A stretch of 64,000 nucleotides of DNA from Hydra vulgaris (lineage: Eukaryota > Cnidaria > Hydrozoa > Anthoathecata > Hydridae): assembly GCF_038396675.1 (NCBI RefSeq), contig NC_088928.1, positions 17,378,501 to 17,442,500 of the forward strand, given 5' to 3'. The notes beneath the pieces were generated by a model. The model was not told the DNA's origin. It searched no databases and was given only the letters and a program-made list of their open reading frames with translations. Position 1 is the first letter of the stretch. Every line of letters begins with the position of its first letter. The position numbers and the translations under genes were made by a program. Of the stretch, positions 11,139 to 23,346 are shown one piece after another.

Positions 11139-12485
11139 CAGGGTTATTCCATAATTAAAACCACTTTATTCAATAATTAAAACCACTTTATTCTATAATT
11201 AAAATCACTTTATTCCATAATTAAAACCACTTTATTCCATAATTAAAACCACTTTATTTTAAAATATATAAACTTAAAAAAATTGCCCAAGTATGACACA
11301 AGAAAAAAAGACCCGAATTGAAATTACTAACGAAACGATTAAAAATGTTAGAAGATATTTAGATTTTGAAAATTCTAATAAAGAAGTTTAAGAATTAACC
11401 AACTTATCCTTCAGCTGTGTACCTAAATTAATTAAAAAAATTAATGATGGCTTAACAGATAAGGAAATATTAGGTGCCAAAAGAGGGCCGAAATTTAAGG
11501 ATAACAGTATAATAAAAAATAAAATAGCCACACATTTAAATAATGACAGTAGTTAAGTTCAGCAAGAAATTGTAGAAAATTTAAATAATATTGGAATCAA
11601 TTGCTCACAAAATTATGCAAGTAAAATTTAAAAAAAAAAGGGATATACTAGAAAGAGGCTAAAGTACCAATTGAAAGAAATTCTCCGAGAATTTTAGACG
11701 CCAGGCAATTATTTGCAAGAGAATTAGCAAATTATAATTATGACTAATTAGTATTTTTAGATGAAACAGGTTTTAACCTGCACACCACTACTAATTAAGG
11801 ATATTCATTGGTAAATCAAAAAGTATATGTTATTGTCCCAGCCAGCAAAGGTGTAAATATTAGCTTGATGATGGTTAATAGTATTAATGGAATAGTTTCT
11901 TATGAGTTAAGTGATGGTACTTATAATAATTCAGAAAGATTTAAAAATTTTATTACACAAAATCTTATTCCATATTTCAGAAGCAATCCAAATCACGTTC
12001 TTATCATTGGATAATTGTAAATTTAATCACAGCAGAGATGTGTTGAGATTATTAAATGAAAATCGAATTATATTCAAGTTTTTACCTGCCTCTTCTCCCC
12101 AATTAAATCCCATAGAGGAAGTTTTTGGTGAAATAAAAACAATTTATAAGAGAATGAAACCATTGGCAAAAACAAGAAACACGATAAAAGAGCGCGTTTG
12201 CTATCTACTAGACACCCGATCAGGTAGTTTTGCTATTTTTTACGAGCATCTTAGGCAATATTTATTGTTGGCGTTGTCTAGAAATTCTTTCATTTAAAAA
12301 TAAATATCGAACTTGAAAAAATGTGTGGAAAATGTTTTTTATAATTTTTCATAATTTATTTGTTTTATTAAATATCTTTAATCTTGTAATAAAATGGTTT
12401 TAATTATGAAATAAAGTGATTTTAATTATGGAATAAAGTGGTTTAGATTGTGGAATAAAGTGGTTTTAATTATGGATAACACTTG
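11139..12485 (+). mobile_element. Tc1/mariner-superfamily element, complete ends, TA target duplication
   Basis: The termini are CAGGGTTATTCCATAATTAA on the left and, inverted, CAAGTGTTATCCATAATTAA on the right, each flanked by TA (11137-11138 and 12486-12487). Inside both ends the terminal repeats consist of tandem copies of a 22-bp unit, CCATAATTAAAACCACTTTA plus TT: five at about 11149-11262 and four, inverted, at about 12385-12475. The element is 1347 bp and carries one transposase gene. Both the TA duplication and the DDE spacing fit the superfamily. Confidence 0.88.
11293..12297 (+). pseudogene. DD34E transposase of Tc1/mariner (IS630-like) type, broken
   Basis: From ATG at 11293 the reading gives an N-terminal helix-turn-helix region (LTDKEILGAKRGPKFKD), then YTRKRLK, LVFLDETGFNLHTT (first Asp), VNISLMMVNSINGIVSYE, SLDNCKFNHSRDVLR (second Asp) and FLPASSPQLNPIEEVFGEIK (Glu). 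The second Asp and the Glu are separated by 34 residues, hence DD34E. It is disabled by five in-frame TAA codons (11389, 11554, 11629, 11745, 11796), a one-base loss near 11668 and a one-base gain near 12008. All five stops are TAA; no TAG or TGA occurs in frame. The C-terminal 95 codons are open. About 335 codons in total, normal for the family. Confidence 0.85.
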
Positions 12486-12487
12486 TA

Positions 12488-13789
12488 ATACGTTAATAAG
12501 TATCTGTAAACTAACGCAAGCGCAGAATACCATTTTGTCAAATTAAACGATCTACTTTATTTAATGTGACACTGGGGAAGTAAAAAACATAGAAATTCAT
12601 CAAGCGGCAAAGTTCGATGCAATTTTTAATCGTCTCAGGAGTATGCTTGTAACCGACAATAAAAAAAACTAATTTACTGAACAAAACAACAAAAATTCAC
12701 TGAAATTGTTTTATTAAAACATTAAATCAATTATTCAAAGGATACACTACATAGTTTTAACCATTTGTAACTATAATTATTTAACATGTATACTCAAACT
12801 CGGTAGTTAAATAAAATCATTTTATTTTAAATGCTTAGTTAAAGCTTCTATTAGTTAAAGCTTCTTTTTTGCTTTGAATCATAACACGACGTTTGATTAA
12901 AAAGGTAACTAAAACAGTTTAAAAAAAATCAAAAAAAAAAAGTTTCTAAATAACTAAAGCTTAAATTTTAATTAGCTGTTTATCATAATTCCATTTATGC
13001 TTGTAATACTCCATTCATTTAACATAGAGTTTAAGAAAAAATTATTTTTTGTTGTTTCAATGTTGCTATTTTCTAATGTTTATACTTGAATATTATTGGC
13101 GAAACGTCAAAATACTATATTTTTAAATTATTATAAACGTATCTATTTCCTTCAACATATAAAGATTAAGCGTTTAAGTACAGTCTTGATGTTGTTTTCT
13201 TTTGTTTACAAAACAATAGGTTACGAGTATAGTATAGGCATTTCACCACGCTGAACTTCCTTCTGTTTTATACTTACATGATTACGTACAGAAAACGAAA
13301 AAATGACGTTAAACAACCATTACCGTTAACGCCCTTTGAAAGGCGAATATCAAGAAACGCGCTGTTTAGAAAAAAAAAGTTTTTACAAAATATTTACAGA
13401 ATTGTAACTAAGCAATTAACGGCGTTAAGCAATGACTAGACTAACGATACGTAAAATTATAGTTATTATAAATATGTTGTTTTCCAAGTTGTTCAAAAAA
13501 AAACTTTTTAAAAAAAAGCAATTTTATTTAATGAAATACAAAAACCCACAACCGTTTAAAACGTAAAAATAATCTGTTCAAATATTAATTCTTGCACATT
13601 GTAGATTGACGCACCCAAGTAAAACAAGAGTGCCAATTTATAGGCGGCTATTTTTTTACGAGAAAACTTTTCTGTAAATGTAAAACATCTGACATTCCAT
13701 TCCTTTGCGCATTTAATTACTCTTACTGTCATACCAATATTTATATCACCACAAACCACAAACATGTCAGAAAACGTAATAAAACAAAA
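12488..13789. other. Interval before LINE A; no ORF1 recognised
   Basis: A LINE of this type should have ORF1 upstream of ORF2, but no plus-strand frame here shows a zinc knuckle or coiled coil. A minus-strand 97-codon ORF at 13556-13849 has no motif I recognise and overlaps the ORF2 start. LINE A is therefore either 5'-truncated near 13.75 kb or its ORF1 has decayed beyond recognition. Confidence 0.5.
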
Positions 13790-16700
13790 ATGGAAACCGT
13801 TAAAATATTCTCCGTAAATATTTGTGGACTTGCTGACATAAACAAGCAAAACATAATTATAGAAAAATTAAAAAAAATGAATTTTGATTTTTTCTTATTG
13901 CAAGAAACGTATCTTAATGCACAAAACGCAGAAAATTTTATAAAACTTTGGAATAATCCTGGCTACTATTCTAACGGTACGTCACACACAGGAGGTACTA
14001 TAACATTAATTAATAAAACAAAGCATAATCTAAAAATAATTGACCATTACGAAGACCACGAAAGTCACTTTAATTACATACTTGTAGGAAACGGTTATCA
14101 CAGTTTTTTAATAATAAATGTTTACGGAAAATCCGGTTCAAGTTATGCTGACCAAATCAAAAGGAAAAATTTATTTAAAGAAATAACAAAAACAATCAAA
14201 ACAAAAAATTTAAATAATATGTCTATCATATTTGGAGGTGATTTCAATATGGTCCTAAATGATATTGATCGATATCCACAAATAAACAGAAAAAAATGTT
14301 TGTCAACAAATGATTTTAAAACTTTATTAAAAACTTTAAACATCGAAGACACTTGGCGTATTTTTAATCCACATGCCCAAGAATACACCTATAAATCAAC
14401 AAACAACATAACATTCTCTCGACTTGACAGGATATATATAAGTAAACACATGCGCCAATTTACCTCCATTAAACACGAACCAATGACATTTACTGATCAT
14501 CACAATGCCGTATGTGCGGCGATTTCTATAAATAACATTGATATTGGAAAAGAAATTTGGATTTTAAATAATAAAAATTAAAAAAAAATAGAATACATTG
14601 AAAACATTTCCCAAATTATTACAACACACGCCTCAATAATTGATCAATCCAAAAATAAAACTACTGACTGGGACCATCTAATAAAACAAATAAAAATATT
14701 TTCACAAAAATTCAGCAAAACGGAAGCTAAAGTAACTCGAATTCAAGAATACAGACTAAAAAAACAAATAAAAAACTCGTTAAAAAAAGCCCATAACAAC
14801 CCAAAAATGAAAAACTTGAGTGATGCATTAAAAACAAAACTTGAAATGTATGAAAAAAAAGAGCCAAAGGTGCTGAAATCCGAGCAAAGGTTAAATGGCG
14901 AACAGAGGGTGAAAAATCGAGCAAATTCTTCTTCCACCTGGAAAAATCAAAAGTTCCTAAACAAGTCATAACATTAATAAAAGACAAAGACGGAACTGAA
15001 AAAAACAACACCAAAGACATCACTAAAGCTTTTGAACATTTCTACCAAAAACTATACAAAGACACTAAAAATGATATCATACTCCAAAAATTCATACTAG
15101 ATAATTCGGATATTAAAAAAATATCTAAACAACAACAACGATCATTGGACGAACCAATAACATTATGTGAAGTCAAAAACGCATTAACGAATATGAAAAA
15201 TAACAAATCACCCGGGAATGATGGTTTAACAGTCGAATTTTACAAATCAAACTTTGATACTATTGGTGAAATTTTAGTTAATATTCTAAATGATATCATA
15301 AAAAAACACGAGATGTCGGAAACACAAAAACAAGCCATCATAACATGTTTATTTAAAAAAGGCGAAAAAACTGACATTTCCAATTGGAGACCGATATCTC
15401 TATTAAACACAGATTACAAAATACTCACCAAAATCATAGCAAACCGACTAGCAAAAATACTCCCAACAATCATACACGAAAACCAAACAGCAAGTGTTCC
15501 CCACCGAACGATATATCAAAATCTTGCATATACAAGAGACATAACTTATATAGCTAACAAAATTAATTTAGATGCCTCCATTGTGTCAATAGACCAAATA
15601 AAAGCCTTTGACCATGTGGACAGGAATTTTTTATATGATTGCTTATTTAAATTTGGTTTTAGTGCTGTCTTTATCAATGTAATTAAAACATTATATTATG
15701 ACATCAGTGCATATCTTAAAATAAACGGTTATTTATCAAACAAAATAAATATATACAGAGGAGTTAGGCAAGGATGTCCCCTTTCCATGATACTATATAT
15801 AATTCAGGCAGAGGTTTTTGCAGGATTTATTAGGAGAAATCCAGAAATTAAAGGAATCACAATCGACAATAAAGAAACTAAACTGCAACAGTATGCGGAT
15901 GACACTGTCTTTTTCCTATCGACTGACAACTCAATAATAGCTTTAGGCAACGCTCTAAACATATACAAACGAGGTACAGGAACAAAGTTGAACATTTCCA
16001 AATGCCAAGGTCTGTGGCTTGGACGAAACAGATCTATAATAAAAGACAGTTTTCTAAATTTCGTATAGCATGATACTACTCTTAAGAGTCTAGGTGTTAA
16101 TTTCTCTAATTCTAATCAATATATCAACCGACAATGGAACGAAAGCATAGAAAAATTGGACAAAAAGATAGAAAAGTGGGAAAGATTTAAATTATCGATT
16201 AAAGGAAAAGCTCTAATAATCAACCAAACACTACTAAGTGGCCTATGGCATCTTGCTTTCACCCTACCTATACCATGTGACAAAACCATAAAACTATTAG
16301 AACGAAAAATCGACAACTTCCTCTGGAATAATAGCTCCATAAAAACACCTAAACAAATTTCCAAACTCCCAATCAATAAAGGCGGTTTAAACATTATCGA
16401 CGTGAAAAAAAAACTGCAATCGATTCAACTAAGTTGGATTTCCAAATATTTTGATGACAACAAACAGGGAGCGTGGAAAGATTCAGCCCTTCATATTTTT
16501 AATAATTACCGACATGCAAATCAAGGAAATCTTATATTTCTCACCACGCATTCTTCAAACTCGTTAAAAACTCTACCCCCCTACTACCGTCAAACAATAA
16601 AAACGTGGAGTCATCTCTATAGAAAATTCAACAACCACAAAAATCTTACCATCGAGGAAGTACTAAACCAACCCATATTCTACAATCCATATATAAGACA

Positions 16701-17652
16701 CGAGCGTAAAATCCTTAAGCCATCACCAGAATCCACAAACAACAGCATAATCAAGATAGGCGACATTTCAAAAGTATTTGCTAACGGCTTTCTAGAAAGT
16801 CAACTCCTCGGTATAAAGCAACACCTTCTAACAAAAATAATAAATTCACTACCACCGAAATGGAAACACCTCATAAATTCTCAAAGCCAAAATTACGACC
16901 ACAACAAAGCACTAACATCTATTTATCTAAAAAACTCACCCTCTCTCAAATTTATAAACCTCAAACCAAAAAATGTATACACTATCTCCAAAAATGATGC
17001 AGAAATAAACCTAACAGGAAAATTTTACAGATGGGCAGACTACTATAAATATAGCATGAGAAACATAACAACAAAAGACTGGTCCCAATTATTTAACTAC
17101 ATCCACAAAAGTAACATCAACAATAAAGCAGACGAAATTAAATACAAACTAATACACTTTGCAATTCCAACCAACTCGATTTTTAAAAAAAGAGGCTTTG
17201 TAACAGACGATCTCTGCCCTCAATGTATGAAAAAAACGGAAAACCTTCCCCATATGATGTTTAGATGTGAAAAAGCACAACCACTCATAAAATACACACT
17301 CGCTCTTATTCATAAAATCTATCCACATCATCCACCTCTTAAAAATACATTCAAAACTTTACTTTTTCCTTTAACACCTGCAAATAGTTTTTATATTGGA
17401 AATTTACTTCTTAACGAACTTTTATATAAATTATATTGTAATAGAATGAGGTCGTTCCATGAAAAGTCGATGTTTGCTAAAGTGAGTTTGTTAGAGAAAT
17501 TCCAAAACAAAATCAAAAAGATTTTGTATGAAGAATTCGAAATTTCAAAAATATCAAACAGTAAAGAGTTTTTTCTTTTACAATGTGAAACAATCTGGAG
17601 CGAAGATAACAAAATTAAAATAGATATAAACAACAATCTTTTTCTAAACTAA
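13790..17652 (+). pseudogene. LINE A ORF2: endonuclease-reverse transcriptase, Tx1/L1-like
   Basis: Starts METVKIFSVNICGLAD. The APE-type endonuclease (residues 1-240) has LLQETYL (Glu), IIFGGDFNMVLND (Asp/Asn), SRLDRIYIS and FTDHHNAV. The reverse transcriptase has NWRPISLLNTDYKILTK, SIDQIKAFDHVDR, YRGVRQGCPLSMILY and LQQYADDTVFFL, with both catalytic Asp retained. A C-terminal zinc-binding RT domain follows: DDLCPQCMKKTENLPHMMF then RC (Cx2Cx7Hx4C). The gene is nearly complete, about 1287 codons. It is broken by TAA at 14579-14581, a one-base shift in an A-run near 14858 and TAG at 16066-16068, where relatives have Trp (F-S-W-H). Stretches around 14600-15140 are conserved with LINE F. Tx1-like placement rests on the RT and zinc-domain motifs. 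Confidence 0.9.
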
Positions 17653-17935
17653 AATGCCCAGATTATTTTTGGAACTTTTTCGATTATTTTCGAATGTTGC
17701 TTTTCATGTTTTTTTTTTGTTTGTTTGTTTTGTTTTTTGATTTTATTTCATGTTCGTTTCTTTTTTTTTTGTGTATGTGAGGTCTTCATTTTATTATATT
17801 AAGTATTTAACTCTTGTGAGTTTTATATGTGACTTAGTAGTGGAACAGTGGACCGTCTTGTAATTAATGCCATTGTATTCATTATTAATATCTCTACAAG
17901 GCATATGCCGGAGGAGAGAAATTAACAACAATATG
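17653..17935 (+). other. LINE A 3' UTR with terminal hairpin
   Basis: T-rich 3' UTR ending with GTGGAACAGTGGACCGTC (about 17840) and then a hairpin built on the self-complementary GGCATATGCC with a GGAGGAG 3' shoulder (17902-17920). The same block order closes LINE F and LINE B, so it is the conserved 3' end of the family. The element probably ends near 17933. Confidence 0.75.
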
Positions 17936-18848
17936 ATTATTAGGCGGCTAGAGTTTACTCCAGCTTTTTTTCTGCTTACGATGATAACTATAATTATTAA
18001 CAACGAGTCTCAGAGTCTATAAATAGACTATTTCTTTTTAAAAGAGAAAAAAATTCCTCTTAGCAAAAATTTGCTAACTGTAATCTTTCAAATGTCCGGT
18101 GGCATTCCGTAAAAAACTGCTAATAAGTTGAAAAAGCGTGCTTTGTAGACTCTTTAAGTTGCCCTTACTTCTACCCATCCAATCCAAGCATGGCCTACTA
18201 TAATTATACAGCCGGATGAGTATTACATTTATTTTATACATGCATTACTACTATAAATAGACGGCCGGATGAGCACAAGTAAATTAGATTTAAGCATCTT
18301 GCTTTTTAGATGCTTTTCGGAGCGAATAATGTTGCATATTTATGTTTCCTTATGAATAATGTTACGTAAAATGCACAGTACGCAACATTTCATGTTCTTT
18401 ATTATTGGCATAAACATCAGCTAATGTTGAAAAAATGTGCGGCACTTCATTGTCTGCAATAGGATTTCACACTTTGACCAACATGTTTAGGTCTTGATCT
18501 AGTAGTATAGCAAAAAGTATAACAACATATTATGTTATAGCTTTTAAACGAACCATGGAAAATAATTTTGATGGTTTACAGCACTTTTTAATGGTTATAT
18601 ACATAAATGTTATCTAAAATGATATTTATGTATATAACATAATTTGTTTTAAACGGAAACTAAAAACTAGGTAATGACAAACCATCCCTAACATTCCTGC
18701 TTTACAAGTTTGCACGAATTAATTGTAGAAAACAAAGCGTTTTCGCTTTGTTTAAAGAAAATTCTCTTATAATTATAATGTACACAGTCAATTGATTTCT
18801 ATCATAGTTTGGTGTATTTAAACTACTGTGACTGTACAGTGACAAATG
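17936..18848. other. Spacer between two tail-to-tail LINEs
   Basis: No ORF or RNA gene recognised. It contains a repeated CGGATGAG(T/C)A motif (18213 and 18264) and an imperfect palindrome GTTATATACATAAAT ... ATTTATGTATATAAC at 18594-18640. Confidence 0.5.
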
Positions 18849-18863
18849 TTCATAAAACTATAA

Positions 18864-18990
18864 CGTATTGTAGTTTATTCTCCTCGGGCATTTGCCCTGC
18901 AGAGGTATTAATAAATGTTACAGTAGTTAAGAAATAAAAAAAAAGGTGGTCTACTGTTCCACTATTAAAATACATAAAGACAGACTCCCA
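18864..18990 (-). other. LINE F 3' terminal hairpin and conserved tail
   Basis: On the LINE sense strand: GTCTGTCTTTATGTATTTTA, GGAACAGTAGACCACC, then the stem GGGC-AAAT-GCCC bracketed by CTC and GAG, then GAGAATAAACTACAATACG and the target duplication. The same order occurs at 48868-49020 and 49053-49147, split by LINE C from 55974-56010. Confidence 0.85.
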
Positions 18991-19157
18991 GGGGGCTCAC
19001 GTTTAAGAAAATAAAAAACCCACTACATAAAAAGTAAAAAATCGAAAACGAAAACAAAAAAACGAAAAAATTAAAATTCGAAGAAAATAAAACAAAAAAG
19101 CGAAAAAGAAAATTAAAAAAAAAAAATGATTTTCACTAAATAATATATCTGGGCATT

Positions 19158-20708
19158 TTAATTAACAAGAACTTTGTTAATTTCTAGATTAAAATTATTT
19201 TCTCCGCTCCAGATATTTTTGCATTCTTGTAGAAAAGAAATCTTTTCATTATTAATAATAGAAACTTGGAATTCGTCTGACAAAATTCTTTTAATTTTGC
19301 CTTGGAATTCCAGCATGAGCGTCCTTCTGGGGTAAATTTTTTTGTCGTGGAACGACCTCATTCTATTGCAATATATTATGTATAATAGTTCGTTAGTTAT
19401 TAGTTTTCCAATATAAAATTTATTTACAAAAGTTGATGAAAAAAAAAGTAGTGATTTGAAAGTGTTTTTAAGAGGTATTAGGTATGGGTATATTTTGTGA
19501 ATGAGGGTTAAAGTGTATTTTACTAAGGGTTGAACTTTTTCACATTTAAACATCATGTGTTGTATCTTTTCTGATTTCTTCATACATTGTGGGCAGAGAT
19601 CATCTGTTATATGGCCTCTTTTTTTAAACAGTGTATTGGTAGGTAGTGCAAAATGTATTACTTTATACTTTATTTCATCGGCTTTGTTGTTGCTTTCATT
19701 TTTGTGTATGGATATAAACAAATGGGCCCATTCTTTTGTTGAGGTACTATTCATACTGTTGAAAATATCCTTCCATCTGTAAAATTTATTGGGTGTACTT
19801 TTATCGTTGTTATTTAGAGAAGTGTTGTAAATTGCTTTCGGAGTTAAGTCGAGGAATCGTATTCGACGGTTGTTTTTGGTGCTTATGCACAACGACGTTT
19901 TGTTGTAGTCGAAGCTTTGACTTTGGGTGTTTATGATGTTTTTCCATTGGGGTGGTAATGACTTTATTATGGTTATTAAGAGGCGTTGTTTTATACCAAT
20001 AACTTGGCTTTCCAGAAAGCCCTGGACAAATACTTTTGATATGTCCTCTACCATGATTATGTTATTATTTATGGATTCTTGAGTTGGTTTCATAGTTTGG
20101 CTTTTGTTGCGTATGTATGGGTTAAAAAATATTGGTTGCATTAGCACTTCTTCGATGGTGAGATTCTTATGGTTATTGTGTTTTAAGTAGAGTTTATTCC
20201 AACTTTTCATTGTTTGTTGGTAATACGGAGGTAGAGTTTTTAAAGAATCATATGAGTGTGATGAGAGAAGGACAAGATTTCCTTGATTAGCGTTTCGGTA
20301 TTGATTAAGTATGTAGGAAGCTGAGTCTTTCCAGGCGCCGTTTTTGTTTTTGTTATATAACTTTGAGATCCAGCTAAGCTGAAAAGATTCTAGTTTTTTC
20401 TTGACGTCGACTATATTTAAACCTCCCTGGTCTATCGGAAGTTTTGATGTTTGCTTAGGGGTTTTTACGGTGCTGTTATTCCATAGAAAACTTTCTATTT
20501 TACGTTCAATTATTTCGATTTTTTTGTCAGAAGGAATTGGTATTGTGAAGGCTAAATGCCATAAGCTGCTTAAAACTTGTTTCTCCGCGCAGCGGCCTTG
20601 TTCGTCGAGGTTCGTGTTTCGGAGTTATAGAGTTGAGAGAGGGTTATAACCACTATTGAGTAGCCTCCTCATCTGTAGTGGCCTTCATGGCCTTGAGGAG
20701 GTGAATAA

Positions 20709-20750
<42 letters not shown>

Positions 20751-23186
20751 TTTGATTTATTATGATAGCTTTATCTTTTATGGATAACTTGAAACGCTTC
20801 CAGCTATCAATTTTTTTGCAAATGTTAATACTCTCATCCCATTGACGGTTTATTTAGTTACTTGTGTTTGAGAAGGTTATACCTAGACTCTGGAGAGTGT
20901 TGCTGTGCCAGGAAAAATTGAGGAAATTTTCTTTTATTCGAGATCTGTTTATTTCGAGCCAAAGGCCTTGGCATTTGGTAGTATTTAGTTTTGCTCCTGT
21001 GGCTAGTTTGTATACATTTAGGGCGTTGTCTAGAGCTTTTATAGAGTTGTCTGAAGAGAGGTAAAAATTTGTGTCGTCGGCGTATTGTTGGAGCTTTATC
21101 TCTTTGTTGTTTAGAGTTATTCCCTTTATTTCGGTATTTTTACGGATGTATCCTGCAAAAACCTCAGCTTGCAGAACGTAGAGTGTCATTGAAAGAGGAC
21201 ATCCTTGTCGTACTCCCCTGTGTATGTCTATTTTTTCTGAAAGGAAACCGTTTATTTTTAGATGTGAACTTATGTCATAGTACAGTGTTTTGATTAGGTT
21301 TATAAATTGCACGCTAAAACCAAAATTAAATAGGCAGTCATACAAGAAATTTCTGTCGACGCGGTCGAAAGCTTTTATTTGATCGATGGATACGATGGAA
21401 GCATCTAAATTGTTTTTGTTGGCGATGTAAATAACGTCACTAGTGTATGCAAGGTTTTCGAAAATGGATCTGTGGGGGATGCATGCGGTTTGATCTTCTT
21501 TGATGACTGACGGCAGTATATTTGCTAGACGGTTTGAGATTATTTTGGTAAGTATTTTGTAGTCGGTGTTGAGAAGTGATATGGGTCGCCAGTTTGAGAT
21601 ATCGGCTTTATCCCCTTTTTATTATAGAGGCAAGTTATTATGACTTGTTTTTGGGTTTCTGACATTTTGTTTTTCTGAATGATATCGTTTAAGACTTTAA
21701 CTAAACTTTCTCCTAAAATATTAATGTTAGATTTATAAAATTCCGCGGTTAGCCCATCTTTGCCGAGTGATTTGTTGTTTTTCATTGTTTTTATTGCATT
21801 TTTGACTTCGGCTAAATCAATCAGTTTATCTAGTGAATGCTTTTGTTGTTCGGAAATTTTTTTTATATCTGTATTTTCGAGTAGATGTTTTTGCAGCGTG
21901 ACATCGTTTTTGCTGTTTTTATAAAGGTTTTTTACAAAATATTTCAAATGTTTTAGTGATATCAGCTGTGTTATTTTTTTCGTTTCCGTTCTTATCTTTG
22001 ATGCTAATGATGACTTGTTTAGATAATTTAGCTTTTTCAAGTTGAAAAAAGAAATTGCTGCATTTTTCGCCATGCGTCCTCCATTTTATTTTAGCCCTTA
22101 TTTTTGCGCCGTTTAGTTTGTTTATTTCAAAGGTTTGTAGCTTTATTTTAAGGTTTTCACTAAGATGTTTCATCTTGGAATTAAAAGGCGCTTTTTTGAG
22201 AGAGTTTTTTAGCTGTTTTTTAAGTTTATATTCTTCTTGACGGCTCTTTTTTGCCTCCGTTTCGCTAAATTTTTTTGAAAGAATTTTAATTTCTTCTTTA
22301 AGAGAATCCCAGTCAGATGTTTTATTGTCAGACTGATTAATTTTTTGGTTGGCTAAATTTATAATTTTTGTTAGTTTTTCATTATAATTTTGGTTATTTA
22401 AAATTTTGTTGTTTAAGATCCATAGTTCTTTTCCGATATCTAAGTTTTTAAGAGTGATGGTGGCGCATATTGAATTGTGGTGGTCGGAAAAAGTCATCGG
22501 CTCGTGTTCTATGTTTATTACTTGTCGCATGTGTTTGCTAATATATAAGCGATCTAAGCGGGAGAATGTGGTGTTATTGGTAGATTTATAAGTATATTCT
22601 TTTGTGCAAGGATTAAATTTCCTCCATCTTCTTCGTTATGCTCTTTTAAAAATGTTTTAAAGGCCTCAATTGAGAGACATTTTTTTCGATTTATTTGTGG
22701 GTGCCGATCTATTTCTTTCAGAACCATGTTAAAATCGCCCCTAAGGATTATAAAATGGTATCTAGAATTGTTTTTTTTTATTTTTTTGATAATTTTTTGA
22801 AATAAATTTTTCCATTCGAACTGGTCAGCTTGGCTTGATCCGGATTTTGCGTGTATATTAATTAAAAGAAAATTGTGGTTATCTTTTTTCAAAACGATAT
22901 AGTTAAAACGACCGTTTTCATCATCGGTATGTTCAATTATTTTAAAGTTATAATTAGTTTGGGTAGTTAAAATTAAAGTACCACCTGTATGTGACGTACC
23001 ACTCGAGAAAAAGCCTGGATTATTCCATTGTCGAATAAAGTTTTCTGCGTCTTGCATGTTTAAATGGGTTTCTTGCAGAAGATAAAAATCGTAATTCATT
23101 TTTTTTAGTTTCTTAATAATAATTTTTTGCTTATTTACGTCACCAAGGCCGCATATATTAACAGAAAAATTTTTTATTGCCTCCAT
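19158..23186 (-). pseudogene. LINE F ORF2: endonuclease-reverse transcriptase, Tx1/L1-like
   Basis: Begins MEAIKNFSVNICGLGDVNK. Endonuclease blocks: LLQETHLNMQ, LILTTQTNYN, LRGDFNMVLKEID and, after a frameshift near 22550, MTFSDHHNSICA. RT blocks: VKNAIKTMKNNKSLGKDGL, then (21345-20854) RGVRQGCPLSMTLYVLQAE and LQQYADDTNFYLSS with both Asp present. After the SINE-like insert the C-terminal part (20210-19158) has DDLCPQCMKKSEKIQHMMF followed by a zinc-coordinating Cys. At least four frameshifts plus the insertion break it. At the motif A region (about 21370) the plus strand reads as the complement of an IDQIKAFDRVDR-like block, interrupted in frame. Close relative of LINE B and a more distant one of LINE A. 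Confidence 0.88.
20576..20747 (+). mobile_element. SINE-like retroposon with poly-A tail inserted in LINE F
   Basis: LINE B has uninterrupted sequence here (57518-57530), giving an exact empty site. The insert is about 135 bp of clearly GC-richer DNA followed by a run of 38 A. GGTTCGTGTTTC at 20609-20620 resembles a Pol III B box, and GCCTCCTC ... GAGGAGG (20671-20702) forms a stem. An A box is not obvious, so it may be 5'-truncated. The target duplication is hidden in the A-run. Confidence 0.7.
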
Positions 23187-23346
23187 TTGCGTTTGAGTGG
23201 GGTTTTTAATGACATGACGAATGAGAGTGAAAGAATGTGCAGAAGGTATAATGACAGATGGTTTTAGAATACATTTTCTTAGAATATAAAAATGTAAAAA
23301 AACAAAAATATATAAAATAAAAAATTTGTGTAGATATAAACTTTAT

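Noticed and set aside
13556..13849. 97-codon minus-strand ORF overlapping the LINE A start
   Set aside because: No recognisable motif, antisense to the conserved ORF2 N-terminus, and no second copy in the window.
15804..16001. Numerous antisense ORFs inside LINE ORF2 regions (also 20.9-22.6 kb, 55.5-58.1 kb)
   Set aside because: Shadows of the true reading frame; the opposite strand carries all RT and endonuclease motifs.
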